Assembly (NCBI RefSeq): GCF_035920345.1
Contig: NZ_CP109149.1
Coordinates: 9,300,001-9,364,000, forward strand
DNA: 64,000 bases
Origin: Nocardia vinacea
GTDB taxonomy: Bacteria; Actinomycetota; Actinomycetes; Mycobacteriales; Mycobacteriaceae
Direction of reading: 5' to 3'
The translations under genes were made by a program, and so were the position numbers. Position 1 is the stretch's first letter; each line of letters opens with the position of its first letter. Below are positions 50,455 to 59,716 of the stretch, one piece after another. The notes below the pieces were generated by a model. It made no database searches, was not told where the DNA came from, and saw nothing but the letters and a program-made list of their open reading frames with translations.

Positions 50455-51057
50455 AGCGGCCCCGGACTGACCGCGTTGGGGGACAGCTTCGTCGAGGGCC
50501 GCGGTGATGCCGCGGCTGGTGGCGGCTACCGCGGCTGGGTGCCCCGATTAGGCGGCCAGCTAGGCCTGCGACCCGCTGCTGTGCGCAACTTCGGTGCGCA
50601 TGGGGCTACCACCAGTATTGTGCTCGAACAGCAACTGCGCCTCGCTATTTCGGCGCGATCGGGTCTGTTCGGTGTCGTCGTCGGCGTGAACGATCTGGTC
50701 AGTGACTTCGACCCGAATCGGTTCGAGCGCAATCTCGGGATCCTGTTCGGCACGTTACGTAGCGCTGGCGCAACGGTTTTCACGGCAAGCTACCCGGATA
50801 TTCCGGCCCGGCTGCCGGTGCCGGACGGGTTTCGTGCGCTGCTGCGGGAGCGGTTCGTCTTCGCCAATACGGTGCTGGCCGCCGTCACCGCCGAAACCGG
50901 CACACTGCTGCTGGATATCGCCGCCCAGTCCGAGTGGGAGCGGCCCGAGGTGTGGACCGCCGATGGTCTGCACCCGAGCTCGCTCGGTCATCACATGTTC
51001 GCCGCGGGTGCGGCCGAACTCATCGCGTCGCGTACCGCGACCACCGTCGCCGCCTGA
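50452..51057 (+). CDS. SGNH/GDSL-family hydrolase
   Basis: A 201-residue SGNH-fold enzyme from GTG 50452. Block I is ALGDSFVEG (Ser12), block III is VVGVNDLV, and block V is TADGLHPSSLGHH (catalytic Asp/His). No signal peptide is present, so it acts in the cytosol. Its place directly before the synthase suggests a release thioesterase or esterase for the synthase product, since the synthase itself carries no thioesterase domain. Confidence 0.88.
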   Translation: MSGPGLTALGDSFVEGRGDAAAGGGYRGWVPRLGGQLGLRPAAVRNFGAHGATTSIVLEQQLRLAISARSGLFGVVVGVNDLVSDFDPNRFERNLGILFGTLRSAGATVFTASYPDIPARLPVPDGFRALLRERFVFANTVLAAVTAETGTLLLDIAAQSEWERPEVWTADGLHPSSLGHHMFAAGAAELIASRTATTVAA

Positions 51058-51086
51058 TCTTTCCACCCGGTTCGAGAGGAACTTTC

Positions 51087-54000
51087 GTGACAGACGACAG
51101 ACGCCTGGCGCGCAACCCGATCGCTATTGTCGGGATGTCCGGGCTGCTGCCCAACGCGCACAACCATCGAGAGTATTGGCAGAACATCGTCGACGGCGTG
51201 GACTGCACCACCGAGGTGCCCACATCGCGCTGGAGCCTCGACGACTACTTCGACGCCGATCCGGACGCCCCGGATAAGACCTACTCGCGTCGCGGTGCGT
51301 TCCTGCCCGATATCGACTTCGACCCACTGGAATTCGGGCTGCCACCCAATCAGCTCGAAGTCACCAGCACCATGCAGACGCTCAGCCTCGGTGTGGCGCG
51401 CGATCTGCTGATCGATGCGGGCGCGGTCGATTCCGCCTGGTACGACCCGGGCAAGACCGGCGTCGTGCTCGGCACCACCGGACCGGTGCCGCTGATGCAT
51501 CCGCTGGCGGCACGACTTTCGACACCGGTGTTGAAGGAGGCGGCGCGCTCGGTCGGACTCTCCGATACCGACGCCGATGCGATCGCCGATAAGTTCGTCG
51601 CGGCTTTCGCACCGTGGGAGGCGAATTCGTTCCCGGGCCTGCTGGCCAATATCACCGCGGGCCGGGTCGCCAATCGGCTCGGCCTCGGCGGTATCAACTG
51701 CACCGTCGATGCGGCGTGTGCGGCATCGCTTGCCGCACTGCGGACGGCCATTGCCGAACTGCAGGACGGCCGCGCCGACATGATGATCACCGGCGGTGTG
51801 GATACCGAGAACACCATCTTCATCTACATGTGCTTCAGCAAGGTGGGGGCGCTGTCGGCGAACGGACAGATCAGCCCGTTCTCCTCCGATGCGAACGGCA
51901 CCCTGCTCGGTGAGGGCATCACCATGCTCGCCCTGCGGCGGCTGGAAGACGCACGTCGTGATGGCAATCGGATCTACGCCGTCATCCGCGGCCTGGGTTC
52001 CTCCAGTGACGGCCGGGCGAAGAGCATCTACGCGCCGCGTGCGGGCGGGCAGCGGGTCGCCCTCGATCGGGCCTATGCCGACGCCGAATGCTCACCGGCG
52101 GATGTCGCGCTTATCGAGGCGCATGCGACCGGTACGCCGGTCGGCGACAAGACCGAGCTCACCGCGCTGAAATCGGTCCTGTCGGACGCGACTTCGGAGT
52201 CTCGCTTCGCGGCGCTGGGCAGTGTGAAGTCGCAGATCGGGCATACCAAGGGTGCCGCGGGTACCGCCTCGGTCATGAAGTTGGCGCTCGCACTGCACCA
52301 GAAGGTGTTGCCGGGCACCATCAATGTGGATGCGCCGAATGCGGAGATCGCGCCGGACGACGCGCCCTATTACGTGAATACCCGGACGCGGCCGTGGATC
52401 CGGGATCCGCAGCGTCCGGTGCGTCGGGCGGCAGCTTCGGCATTCGGGTTCGGCGGCACCAACTTCCACGTTGTGTTGGAGGAGGCCGACTCCGGTCGGA
52501 CCGAGCCGGTATTGCATCGCACCGCGCGGGCACATCTGTGGCATGCGCCCGATGTGGCCGGGCTGGTGGATGCGGTCCGCAGCGTGGATGGCATTGACGG
52601 CGGTGATATTCCGGAGGATCACGCCCGCATCGGATTCGTTTCGGTGGACGATGAGAACGCCGCGCACCTGCGGGCGCTCGCGGTGGACGAACTGGTCCGC
52701 AATCCCGAGGCCGTGGCGTGGGACCACCCGGAGGGCGTGTACTTCCGGGCGGCGGCATTGCCGGAGCGCAAGATCGGTGCGCTCTTCGCCGGACAGGGCA
52801 GTCAGTACGTCGATATGGGAGCGGATGCGGCACTGAGCAATCCGGCGGTCGGCGCGGCCTTCGATGCGGCGAATATCGCATTCGCCGGAGCGCCGGTGCG
52901 GCTGTCTTCGGTGGTGTTCCCGCCGCCCGCGTTCGATGAAGAAACATCATCGAAGCAGGAAACGTCTTTGCGCCGAACTGAATTCGCGCAGCCTGCGATC
53001 GGTGCGCTGTCGTCGGGGCAGTTCCGGGCGCTGGCGGACCGCGGGTTCCGTGCGGACGGATATCTGGGCCACAGCTTCGGTGAACTCACCGCGCTGTGGG
53101 CCGCCGGTGCGGTCGGCACCGAGGACTTCTTCGCCCTGGCCCGGGCGCGCGGTGCGGCGATGACGCCGGCCGCCGGTGTCGAGGCCGGGACCATGGTGGC
53201 GCTCGGTGCGTCGAGGGAGATCGCCGAGGAACTGCTCACCGGTGTCGACGATGTGTGGATCTGCAACCACAATGCGCCCGATCAGGTCGTTGTCGGCGGT
53301 GGGCCGGAGGGGATCGCCGCCGTGGTCGAGCGGGCCGGTGCGCGTGGGGTGGCCACTCGGGCACTGCCGGTGTCGGGTGCGTTCCACACGCCGTATGTGG
53401 CGCATGCGGTGGACGCGTTCGCCGACGCGACCGCGGCGGTGACGATCGGTGCGCCCGACGCGCCGGTATACGCGAATACCCCCGATGCCCGCTATGGCGA
53501 TGATGTCGCGGCCAATCGAGCGCTGCTCACCGGACAGCTCAGTAAGCCGGTCGAATTCGTCGCCGCGCTGACCGCGATGCGTGCAGATGGCTGCACGGTG
53601 TTCGTGGAATTCGGGCCGAAGCAGGTGCTGACCTCATTGGTGCGGCGCACCCTCGGCGACGATGTCGTTGCCATCCCGACGGACTCCGGTCCCATCGGCA
53701 ATAGCGATCTGGCGCTGGTACGTGCGGCGGTACGGCTGGCTGTGCTCGGCTTCGGCCTGCACGGCATCAATCGGCACGCCGCGCCTTTGCCTGCTTCGCG
53801 CACCTCGAATCGTGCGATGACCGTGACGATCTCGGCGCCCGAGTACGTGCCGGAGAGCCGGCGTGCGGCGTATGCGGCCGCACTCGACGACGGCTATCGC
53901 GTCAGTGTTGCCGCACCAACTCCTGTCGACACCGTCGTCGATCCTCAGCCTGAAACGCTGCCCGTGGCAGCAACTTTCGCCGAACCAACGGAGACGACCG

Positions 54001-57000
54001 TGTATCAGCCCTACGACTCGGGCTCGGACGCACTCGACAGTGCGCTCGTACAGCACCTACAGACCCACCGTCAGTTCCTCGACGGGCAGCTGGATATGGC
54101 CCGCAACCTGGCCGGGGCGCTCGGCAATGGATCGCTCGACGAGGCGACCGTGCGGGCGATCGAAGCCGTGAAGGATCACGGTGTGGCGATCAGTGAAAGT
54201 CATTCGCGGGCAAATGAAGTGCTCGCGCAGTTGGCGGAGCTGGAGGGTGGATTCGCGCCTGTTGCGCGGACGGCGGCCGTGACGCGGCGGGTGGAGTCCA
54301 CTCGGCAGGCGGCCATCGAGTCGGCGCCTGAGCGTCGGCCGTTGGCTCCGAAAGGCGTCGGCGCATCGGGTGCTGCCGAAACCGATGCGGCGCATTCGGG
54401 GATCTCCACCAACGGTGGACCGGTCACTCCGGAGAGTGGCACTTCCGCCGCTCCCCAGCTCAACGGTGGCGTCGCCGCTGCTCCCGAGTTCCAGGCCAAT
54501 GGTGGTGCGGCTGCTAGGGAGTCCGGAGGTGGCGCGGTATCCAGTTCTCAGGCCGCATCCACCGACGCACTGCTGAGCGCGTTGCGGGAGGTCGTGGCCG
54601 AGAAGACCGGGTATCCGGTGGAGATGGTGGATCCGTCGATGGATCTGGAGGCCGATCTCGGGGTGGATTCGATCAAGCGGGTTCAGGTGATCGGGGCGCT
54701 GCAGGAGCTGTTCCCGCAGCTGCCGAACCTCGGGCCGGAGCAGTTGGGGACGCTGCGGACGCTCGATCAGATTGCGAGTTTGCTGGGTGCGGGTGGGGCG
54801 GCCTCGGAGGGGTCGGGCGCGCCTACGGCGGCTCCCGGAACCGCTGGGCCGACTGCACCTGCGGTTGCCGGAACTGCTGGGGCGGCTGCGGTTGGTGCCG
54901 AAGCTGCTGTACCTGCCGGAGCTGCTGCGGCGGCCGGTGCCGGAAACACCTCGGCGGCCGCACCCACGGGTGACGACCTGCGGATCGCGTTGCGGGAGGT
55001 CGTCGCCGAGAAGACCGGCTATCCGGTCGAAATGGTGGATCCGTCGATGGATCTGGAGGCCGACCTCGGGGTCGATTCGATCAAGCGGGTTCAGGTGATC
55101 GGCGCACTCCAGGAACGGTTTCCGGACTTACCCAGCCTCGGTCCGGAGCAGCTCGGCACGCTACGCACAGTGGATCAGATCGTCGACGAGCTCGCGACGT
55201 CGGTGGGCGGTGATGTCCACCCAAAAGCTGAGGCCGCGGCCGAAACGCCGCGGTATGCCGTCGAACTGATCACCCTGCCGTCGCTGGACCGGGCCGTTGC
55301 CCCATATCGCGAGGGCGGTGTGGTCGCGCTGGTCGACCTCACCGGCCAGGCGGATGCAGACTGCGCCGCCATCGAATCCGTGCTCACCGAGCAGGGCTGG
55401 TCGGTGCATCGGACGGATTCGGCAGGCCTGTCGGATCTCGATTCCGTCGATGCCTTCCTCGCGGTGCTGAGCTGTGAGTTCGCCGATTGGGAGGCCGCGC
55501 AGCGGTGGCTCGGCGCCGCCGTGCTGACCGCCGGTCATGCGGTGCCGCGCCTCGCGAAGACCGCTGATCGGGCGGCGTTCGTCACGGTGACCCGGATCGA
55601 CGGTCACCTCGGCTTCCTCGGCACGGCGGGTCCGATTGCCGCACTGCTCGGCGGTGTCGGCGGTGTCGTGAAAACCCTTGCGGCCGAACAGCCCGCGCTG
55701 TTCTGCCGGGCACTGGACATCGACCCGGAAATCACACCGGCGCGACTGGCCGAGCTGGTCACCGCGGAGTTGCACGACGCCGCACGTGACACGCTCGAGG
55801 TCGGTATCGATGCGGCTGAGCAGCGCAGGACGCTGGTGCCCAGTGCACATGCGCCCGCCCGTTCGGTCAGCATCGTGCGTCACGCGCAGGGGCCGAGTGT
55901 ACTTACAGCACAGGATGTTCTGCTCGTCACGGGTGGTGCGCGTGGCGTCACCGCCACATGTGTCAGAGCGCTGGCACAGCGGAGCGATGCGCGCTTCGTC
56001 CTGCTCGGTCGTTCCGAGCTGACACCTGAACCGGACTGGGCTGCAGGCGTTTCCGATGCCGAGCTCAAGGCTGCGGCGGTGCGCGCACTCGCCGGCACCG
56101 GAGCAAAGCCGCGCGATATCGAGCGTGCGTGCGCGCAAATACGGGCCACCCGCGAAATCAGCGAAACGTTGACCGAATTGGGTTCGCGGGCAGAGTATCT
56201 GGCCGTCGATGCCACCGACGAGGCGGCGGTACGCACCGCACTCGCACCGTGGCGCGACACCATAACCGGCGTCGTGCACGGGGCAGGTGTGCTGGCGGAC
56301 TCCATGATCACCGACAAAACAGCCGAATCCATCGAGCGGGTACTGGATCCCAAGATCTCCGGGCTGGCCACCGTGCTGGCCGCACTCGGCGAACTACGGC
56401 ATCTGGTGCTGTTCACCTCGGTGGCCGGACTGTTCGGTAACACGGGTCAGGCCGACTACGCGGCCGCGAACGAGGCGCTGTCTCGATTCGCGGTGAGCTA
56501 TCGGCGGCGCTATCCCGACTGCCACGTCACCGCGATCGACTGGGGTGCCTGGGACGGCGGCATGGTGACGCCCGAACTGCGCGAGCATTTCCACGCTCGC
56601 GGCATCGCCCTGCTGGACCCAGAGACGGGTGCGGCGGCCTTCACCGAACAGTTCACCGCGGACCGACGTGACGATGCGGTAGTACTGATCGGTCCAGCCG
56701 AAAGTCTCACGGGCGATACGACAGTCGATCCACCCGCGATACAGGCCCGGCGGATCATCACCGGGCTCACCGACGATCCGATTATCCAGGCGCACCGAAT
56801 CGGCGAACATATCGTGCTACCAGCCACGTTCGGCATCGGCGCGATGGTGAATCTGGCCGAGCGCAGCTTGCCCGGCCGAATGGTCGTCGGTGCCAGGGGT
56901 TTCCAGGTCCTCAAGGGAATCGTGTTCGATCATCCGCTGGATGAGCTCGAACTCGAACTCGTCCCCGGCGAGTCTGTCGATGGCCTGGCGCTGGTCGAGG

Positions 57001-57557
57001 CGGCTGTCCGCAGTGACGATGCGCTGCATTTCCGGGCGACACTGCTGCTGGCTGCCGAACCCGATCAGCCGCCGACCAAGGCGATCCCGACCGGCTCGGT
57101 CAGCGACGCGAATATCTACCGCGATGCCATCCAGTTCCACGCGCCCGCCCTCCAGGGCCTGCGCACGGTACTGGCGGCCTCGGACGAGGCGATCGTCTTC
57201 GAATGCGCCTTGCCCGCCGCGCGAGTGGCCGACGGCGCCTACGCCGGCCGCCTGCACGACCCGGTCCTCGCCGACCTGATCTTGCAGGGCCCACCGGTGC
57301 TGGGCTACCGACTCCTCGGAGCGGCCTGTCTGCCACTGGGCGTCGGTCGCGTGGACTACTACGGGCAGCTGCCCACGGACGAGCCGTTCCTGCTCACCGT
57401 GGACAACCCACGGCCCGGCAGCTTCGATGTCCGGATCGACGCCACCGCGACAACACCGGATGGGACAGTGCTGCAACGCTTCTCGGACGTCACCGTGGTG
57501 ACGACGCCGGATCTGACCGCGAAATTCCAGGCTTCGGTCCGGGGGTGGATGGCATGA
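51087..57557 (+). CDS. PUFA-synthase-like multidomain protein (PfaA-like): KS-AT-ACP-ACP-KR-DH-like
   Basis: A 2156-residue iterative synthase from GTG 51087 with GAGAGGA upstream. The ketosynthase (about 5-460) has Cys211 in DAACAAS, His346 and His386. The acyltransferase (about 555-880) has GHSFGE (Ser663). Two tandem ACP domains have DSIKR phosphopantetheine sites at Ser1195 and Ser1331, joined by an Ala/Gly/Pro-rich linker. The ketoreductase (about 1610-1880) has VTGGARG, Ser1778 and Tyr1791. The last 245 residues form a dehydratase-like hotdog region with a degenerate H-x-x-x-P pattern (His1908). This order matches PfaA of bacterial PUFA synthases, here with two ACPs. The DSIKR motif is the PUFA type, not the DSL of ordinary PKS. 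Confidence 0.92.
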   Translation: MTDDRRLARNPIAIVGMSGLLPNAHNHREYWQNIVDGVDCTTEVPTSRWSLDDYFDADPDAPDKTYSRRGAFLPDIDFDPLEFGLPPNQLEVTSTMQTLSLGVARDLLIDAGAVDSAWYDPGKTGVVLGTTGPVPLMHPLAARLSTPVLKEAARSVGLSDTDADAIADKFVAAFAPWEANSFPGLLANITAGRVANRLGLGGINCTVDAACAASLAALRTAIAELQDGRADMMITGGVDTENTIFIYMCFSKVGALSANGQISPFSSDANGTLLGEGITMLALRRLEDARRDGNRIYAVIRGLGSSSDGRAKSIYAPRAGGQRVALDRAYADAECSPADVALIEAHATGTPVGDKTELTALKSVLSDATSESRFAALGSVKSQIGHTKGAAGTASVMKLALALHQKVLPGTINVDAPNAEIAPDDAPYYVNTRTRPWIRDPQRPVRRAAASAFGFGGTNFHVVLEEADSGRTEPVLHRTARAHLWHAPDVAGLVDAVRSVDGIDGGDIPEDHARIGFVSVDDENAAHLRALAVDELVRNPEAVAWDHPEGVYFRAAALPERKIGALFAGQGSQYVDMGADAALSNPAVGAAFDAANIAFAGAPVRLSSVVFPPPAFDEETSSKQETSLRRTEFAQPAIGALSSGQFRALADRGFRADGYLGHSFGELTALWAAGAVGTEDFFALARARGAAMTPAAGVEAGTMVALGASREIAEELLTGVDDVWICNHNAPDQVVVGGGPEGIAAVVERAGARGVATRALPVSGAFHTPYVAHAVDAFADATAAVTIGAPDAPVYANTPDARYGDDVAANRALLTGQLSKPVEFVAALTAMRADGCTVFVEFGPKQVLTSLVRRTLGDDVVAIPTDSGPIGNSDLALVRAAVRLAVLGFGLHGINRHAAPLPASRTSNRAMTVTISAPEYVPESRRAAYAAALDDGYRVSVAAPTPVDTVVDPQPETLPVAATFAEPTETTVYQPYDSGSDALDSALVQHLQTHRQFLDGQLDMARNLAGALGNGSLDEATVRAIEAVKDHGVAISESHSRANEVLAQLAELEGGFAPVARTAAVTRRVESTRQAAIESAPERRPLAPKGVGASGAAETDAAHSGISTNGGPVTPESGTSAAPQLNGGVAAAPEFQANGGAAARESGGGAVSSSQAASTDALLSALREVVAEKTGYPVEMVDPSMDLEADLGVDSIKRVQVIGALQELFPQLPNLGPEQLGTLRTLDQIASLLGAGGAASEGSGAPTAAPGTAGPTAPAVAGTAGAAAVGAEAAVPAGAAAAAGAGNTSAAAPTGDDLRIALREVVAEKTGYPVEMVDPSMDLEADLGVDSIKRVQVIGALQERFPDLPSLGPEQLGTLRTVDQIVDELATSVGGDVHPKAEAAAETPRYAVELITLPSLDRAVAPYREGGVVALVDLTGQADADCAAIESVLTEQGWSVHRTDSAGLSDLDSVDAFLAVLSCEFADWEAAQRWLGAAVLTAGHAVPRLAKTADRAAFVTVTRIDGHLGFLGTAGPIAALLGGVGGVVKTLAAEQPALFCRALDIDPEITPARLAELVTAELHDAARDTLEVGIDAAEQRRTLVPSAHAPARSVSIVRHAQGPSVLTAQDVLLVTGGARGVTATCVRALAQRSDARFVLLGRSELTPEPDWAAGVSDAELKAAAVRALAGTGAKPRDIERACAQIRATREISETLTELGSRAEYLAVDATDEAAVRTALAPWRDTITGVVHGAGVLADSMITDKTAESIERVLDPKISGLATVLAALGELRHLVLFTSVAGLFGNTGQADYAAANEALSRFAVSYRRRYPDCHVTAIDWGAWDGGMVTPELREHFHARGIALLDPETGAAAFTEQFTADRRDDAVVLIGPAESLTGDTTVDPPAIQARRIITGLTDDPIIQAHRIGEHIVLPATFGIGAMVNLAERSLPGRMVVGARGFQVLKGIVFDHPLDELELELVPGESVDGLALVEAAVRSDDALHFRATLLLAAEPDQPPTKAIPTGSVSDANIYRDAIQFHAPALQGLRTVLAASDEAIVFECALPAARVADGAYAGRLHDPVLADLILQGPPVLGYRLLGAACLPLGVGRVDYYGQLPTDEPFLLTVDNPRPGSFDVRIDATATTPDGTVLQRFSDVTVVTTPDLTAKFQASVRGWMA
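54580..55180. repeat. tandem ACP-domain repeat inside the synthase gene
   Basis: The two ACP-coding segments share two perfect blocks: 32 nt (54624-54655 against 55032-55063) and a further 29 nt over the phosphopantetheine site. Identity at third codon positions shows a recent duplication or gene conversion. The segment between them encodes a low-complexity Ala/Gly/Pro/Thr linker. Confidence 0.85.
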
Positions 57558-59716
57558 CGATGCTCGAATTCGACGGGGTTCCGTTCGATCTGGTCGGCGC
57601 TGCTGCCGTCCGGGGCACGTCGGCGCTTGTGGTCCAGGAAAGTCCGGCGGCGCTGGGAAGCCCGGCAGCGCAGGGAAGCCCGGCGGCACAGGAAAGCCGG
57701 GGGGCCCAGGGAAGCCCGGGGGCGCACGAAACGTCTTCGGCGCACCAAACATCTGCGGGGAGCGGGACGCCTGGGGTGCATCAAATGTCTGTGGGGAGCG
57801 GGACGCCTGGGGTGCATCAAATGTCTGCGGGGAGCGAGGCGCCAGAGGCGCACCGAACGCCTGCGGTGCACGAAGTTGCGATGCCGACGGTGACCGCACT
57901 GCCACATTTGCACACCCAGGGACCGCTTACCGAGATTCGTTCGGGCGTCGTCGCCGCGCACCGCGCCGCGCTGAACGCCCAGGTCGCAATGCAACGGGCG
58001 ATATGGCAGCGGACTGCGCGCCCGCAGACCCCCGATACGGCAACGGAACAGCGGCGCAGCGGATCGCCCATCTTCGGCGCACGCATCGCTGCCGCACCGG
58101 AGTGGGCATTCAAGCCGCCGGCCCGCACCACGCGGACCAGTCTGGATCGCGCGGCATTGCTACGCCTCACCGAGGGTGATGTCACCGGTGTGTTCGGATA
58201 TCGGCGCTCCGGCGTCGAATCCGTCGCGCGACTATCGGCGGCGGGTCCCTTGGTGCTCACCGAGGTAGTAACTATCGAACTGCGCGGTGGCACCGGGCAC
58301 GGTCGCGTGGTCGCACATTTCGACGGCGATACGTGGGCGGCTGCGGTACAGGCGGCGGAGGTGTTCGCACTGTGCACCGGAATGCACCTGTGCCTCTCGC
58401 GGAGCACGTTCGCCAGCATGCCCGGTACGGCGGAAAGTGCAACTGGCACAGTTGAATTCGTAGTCTCCGATATCGACCTGGTGCCCCGACCGCATGTCAC
58501 CGGCACCGCGACCATCGCGGGTACCGCTCCGCTCCAGGTCACCGTGACGGTGGCCGAACCGGCGGGCGCGGGCGTCGGCCCAGGTGCCGCCGTACCTGGC
58601 CTACTGCTCAACGAATTCCACATGACCCACCTCGCCCGCGGCGATCAAGCCATCGCCATGGGACCCGAATTCGCCGAATACACGGGCGTCCGAGCGACCC
58701 GCCTACCGACGGGCGGGCTGCTCCTGGTCGACCGTGTTCTCGAATTCGACGGTGCCCGTGGCAAATTGGATGGCGCGACGTACCGTACCGAATACGATTC
58801 ACCCGCCGATTCCTGGTACTACGGCGATACCGCCAACGAATCCATGCCGCATTTCGTGTACATGGAGACCTCGCTGCAGGCGGCGCTGCTGATGGGCTAC
58901 TACGCCGGTCCCACGCTCACCCAGCCGGGTGTCACCCTGAGCCTGCGCAACCTCGGCGGCACTGCGACCGTCCTGCGCCAGGTAGATCTGCGGGACAAGA
59001 CGATCGAGCAGACCTCGCGCCTGCTGTCGACGACGATCCTGCCCGGCTCGTCACTGCAGAATTTCGACTACACGCTGAGTGTGGACGGTGAACCGTTCTA
59101 TACCGGCGAGACCATGTTCGGGTACTTCAGCGACGAAGCACTGGCGAACCAGACCGGCCTCGACGCCGGACGGTCCGTCCCGACCTGGCTGGACGAGCAT
59201 CCGCAAGCCACCCGCACCATCGACGTCGCCGCTCGCCGCTCGGATCCGAATGCCCGGCTGTGTGCGCGACGCACCCTGGCACTGATCGATCGGATCGACG
59301 TGGTCGACGGCGGCGGAAAACACGGTGCGGGATATCTGCATTCACTACGCGAAATCGACCCGGCGGACTGGTATTTCGCCCGCCACTTCCACCTGGACCC
59401 GGTGATACCGGGATCGCTCGGAGTGGAATCGGTCATCCACGCCATCCAGGAGTGGATGCTCGATGCCGGATTCGCCGACACCATCGGCGATCCGGTCTTC
59501 CGCATCCCCAGCGATATCGCCTTCAGCTGGCGCTACCGCGGCCAATTCCTGCCGACCGACGCAACGGTGCGGCTGGAGGCGCACATCAAGGAAGTCCGCA
59601 GGGGCGCAAACGGTGTCACCGTCATCACGGACGGTTCGCTGTGGAAGCCGGGGCTGCGCATCTACGAACTGGTCGATCTGGCAATCGAACTCGGTGAGCG
59701 AGAGGAGCGGCCGTGA
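57554..59716 (+). CDS. PfaC-like double dehydratase (FabA-type DH-DH) without chain-length factor
   Basis: A 720-residue protein starting at an ATGA overlap with the synthase. Residues about 25-110 are a low-complexity repeat. Two FabA-like hotdog dehydratase domains follow. The first contains TEYDSPADSWYYGD and MPHFVYMETSLQAALLMGYY; the second contains ARHFHLDPVIPGSLGVES, where His611 or His613 of the H-F-H motif is the catalytic candidate. In PUFA synthases the PfaC protein is KS-CLF-DH-DH. Here the KS-CLF part is missing, so the N-terminal region is replaced by the repeat-rich segment. It should install the double bonds during chain growth. Confidence 0.88.
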   Translation: MTMLEFDGVPFDLVGAAAVRGTSALVVQESPAALGSPAAQGSPAAQESRGAQGSPGAHETSSAHQTSAGSGTPGVHQMSVGSGTPGVHQMSAGSEAPEAHRTPAVHEVAMPTVTALPHLHTQGPLTEIRSGVVAAHRAALNAQVAMQRAIWQRTARPQTPDTATEQRRSGSPIFGARIAAAPEWAFKPPARTTRTSLDRAALLRLTEGDVTGVFGYRRSGVESVARLSAAGPLVLTEVVTIELRGGTGHGRVVAHFDGDTWAAAVQAAEVFALCTGMHLCLSRSTFASMPGTAESATGTVEFVVSDIDLVPRPHVTGTATIAGTAPLQVTVTVAEPAGAGVGPGAAVPGLLLNEFHMTHLARGDQAIAMGPEFAEYTGVRATRLPTGGLLLVDRVLEFDGARGKLDGATYRTEYDSPADSWYYGDTANESMPHFVYMETSLQAALLMGYYAGPTLTQPGVTLSLRNLGGTATVLRQVDLRDKTIEQTSRLLSTTILPGSSLQNFDYTLSVDGEPFYTGETMFGYFSDEALANQTGLDAGRSVPTWLDEHPQATRTIDVAARRSDPNARLCARRTLALIDRIDVVDGGGKHGAGYLHSLREIDPADWYFARHFHLDPVIPGSLGVESVIHAIQEWMLDAGFADTIGDPVFRIPSDIAFSWRYRGQFLPTDATVRLEAHIKEVRRGANGVTVITDGSLWKPGLRIYELVDLAIELGEREERP
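57639..57870. repeat. in-frame minisatellite in the dehydratase gene
   Basis: A 36-bp unit encoding GSGTPGVHQMS-A/V occurs as two near-identical full copies (57752-57787 and 57788-57823) and a partial third. Before it are shorter degenerate G/C-rich units encoding GSPAAQ-like repeats. Unit length is a multiple of three, so copy-number changes keep the frame. It lies outside the folded domains and could vary between strains. Confidence 0.8.
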
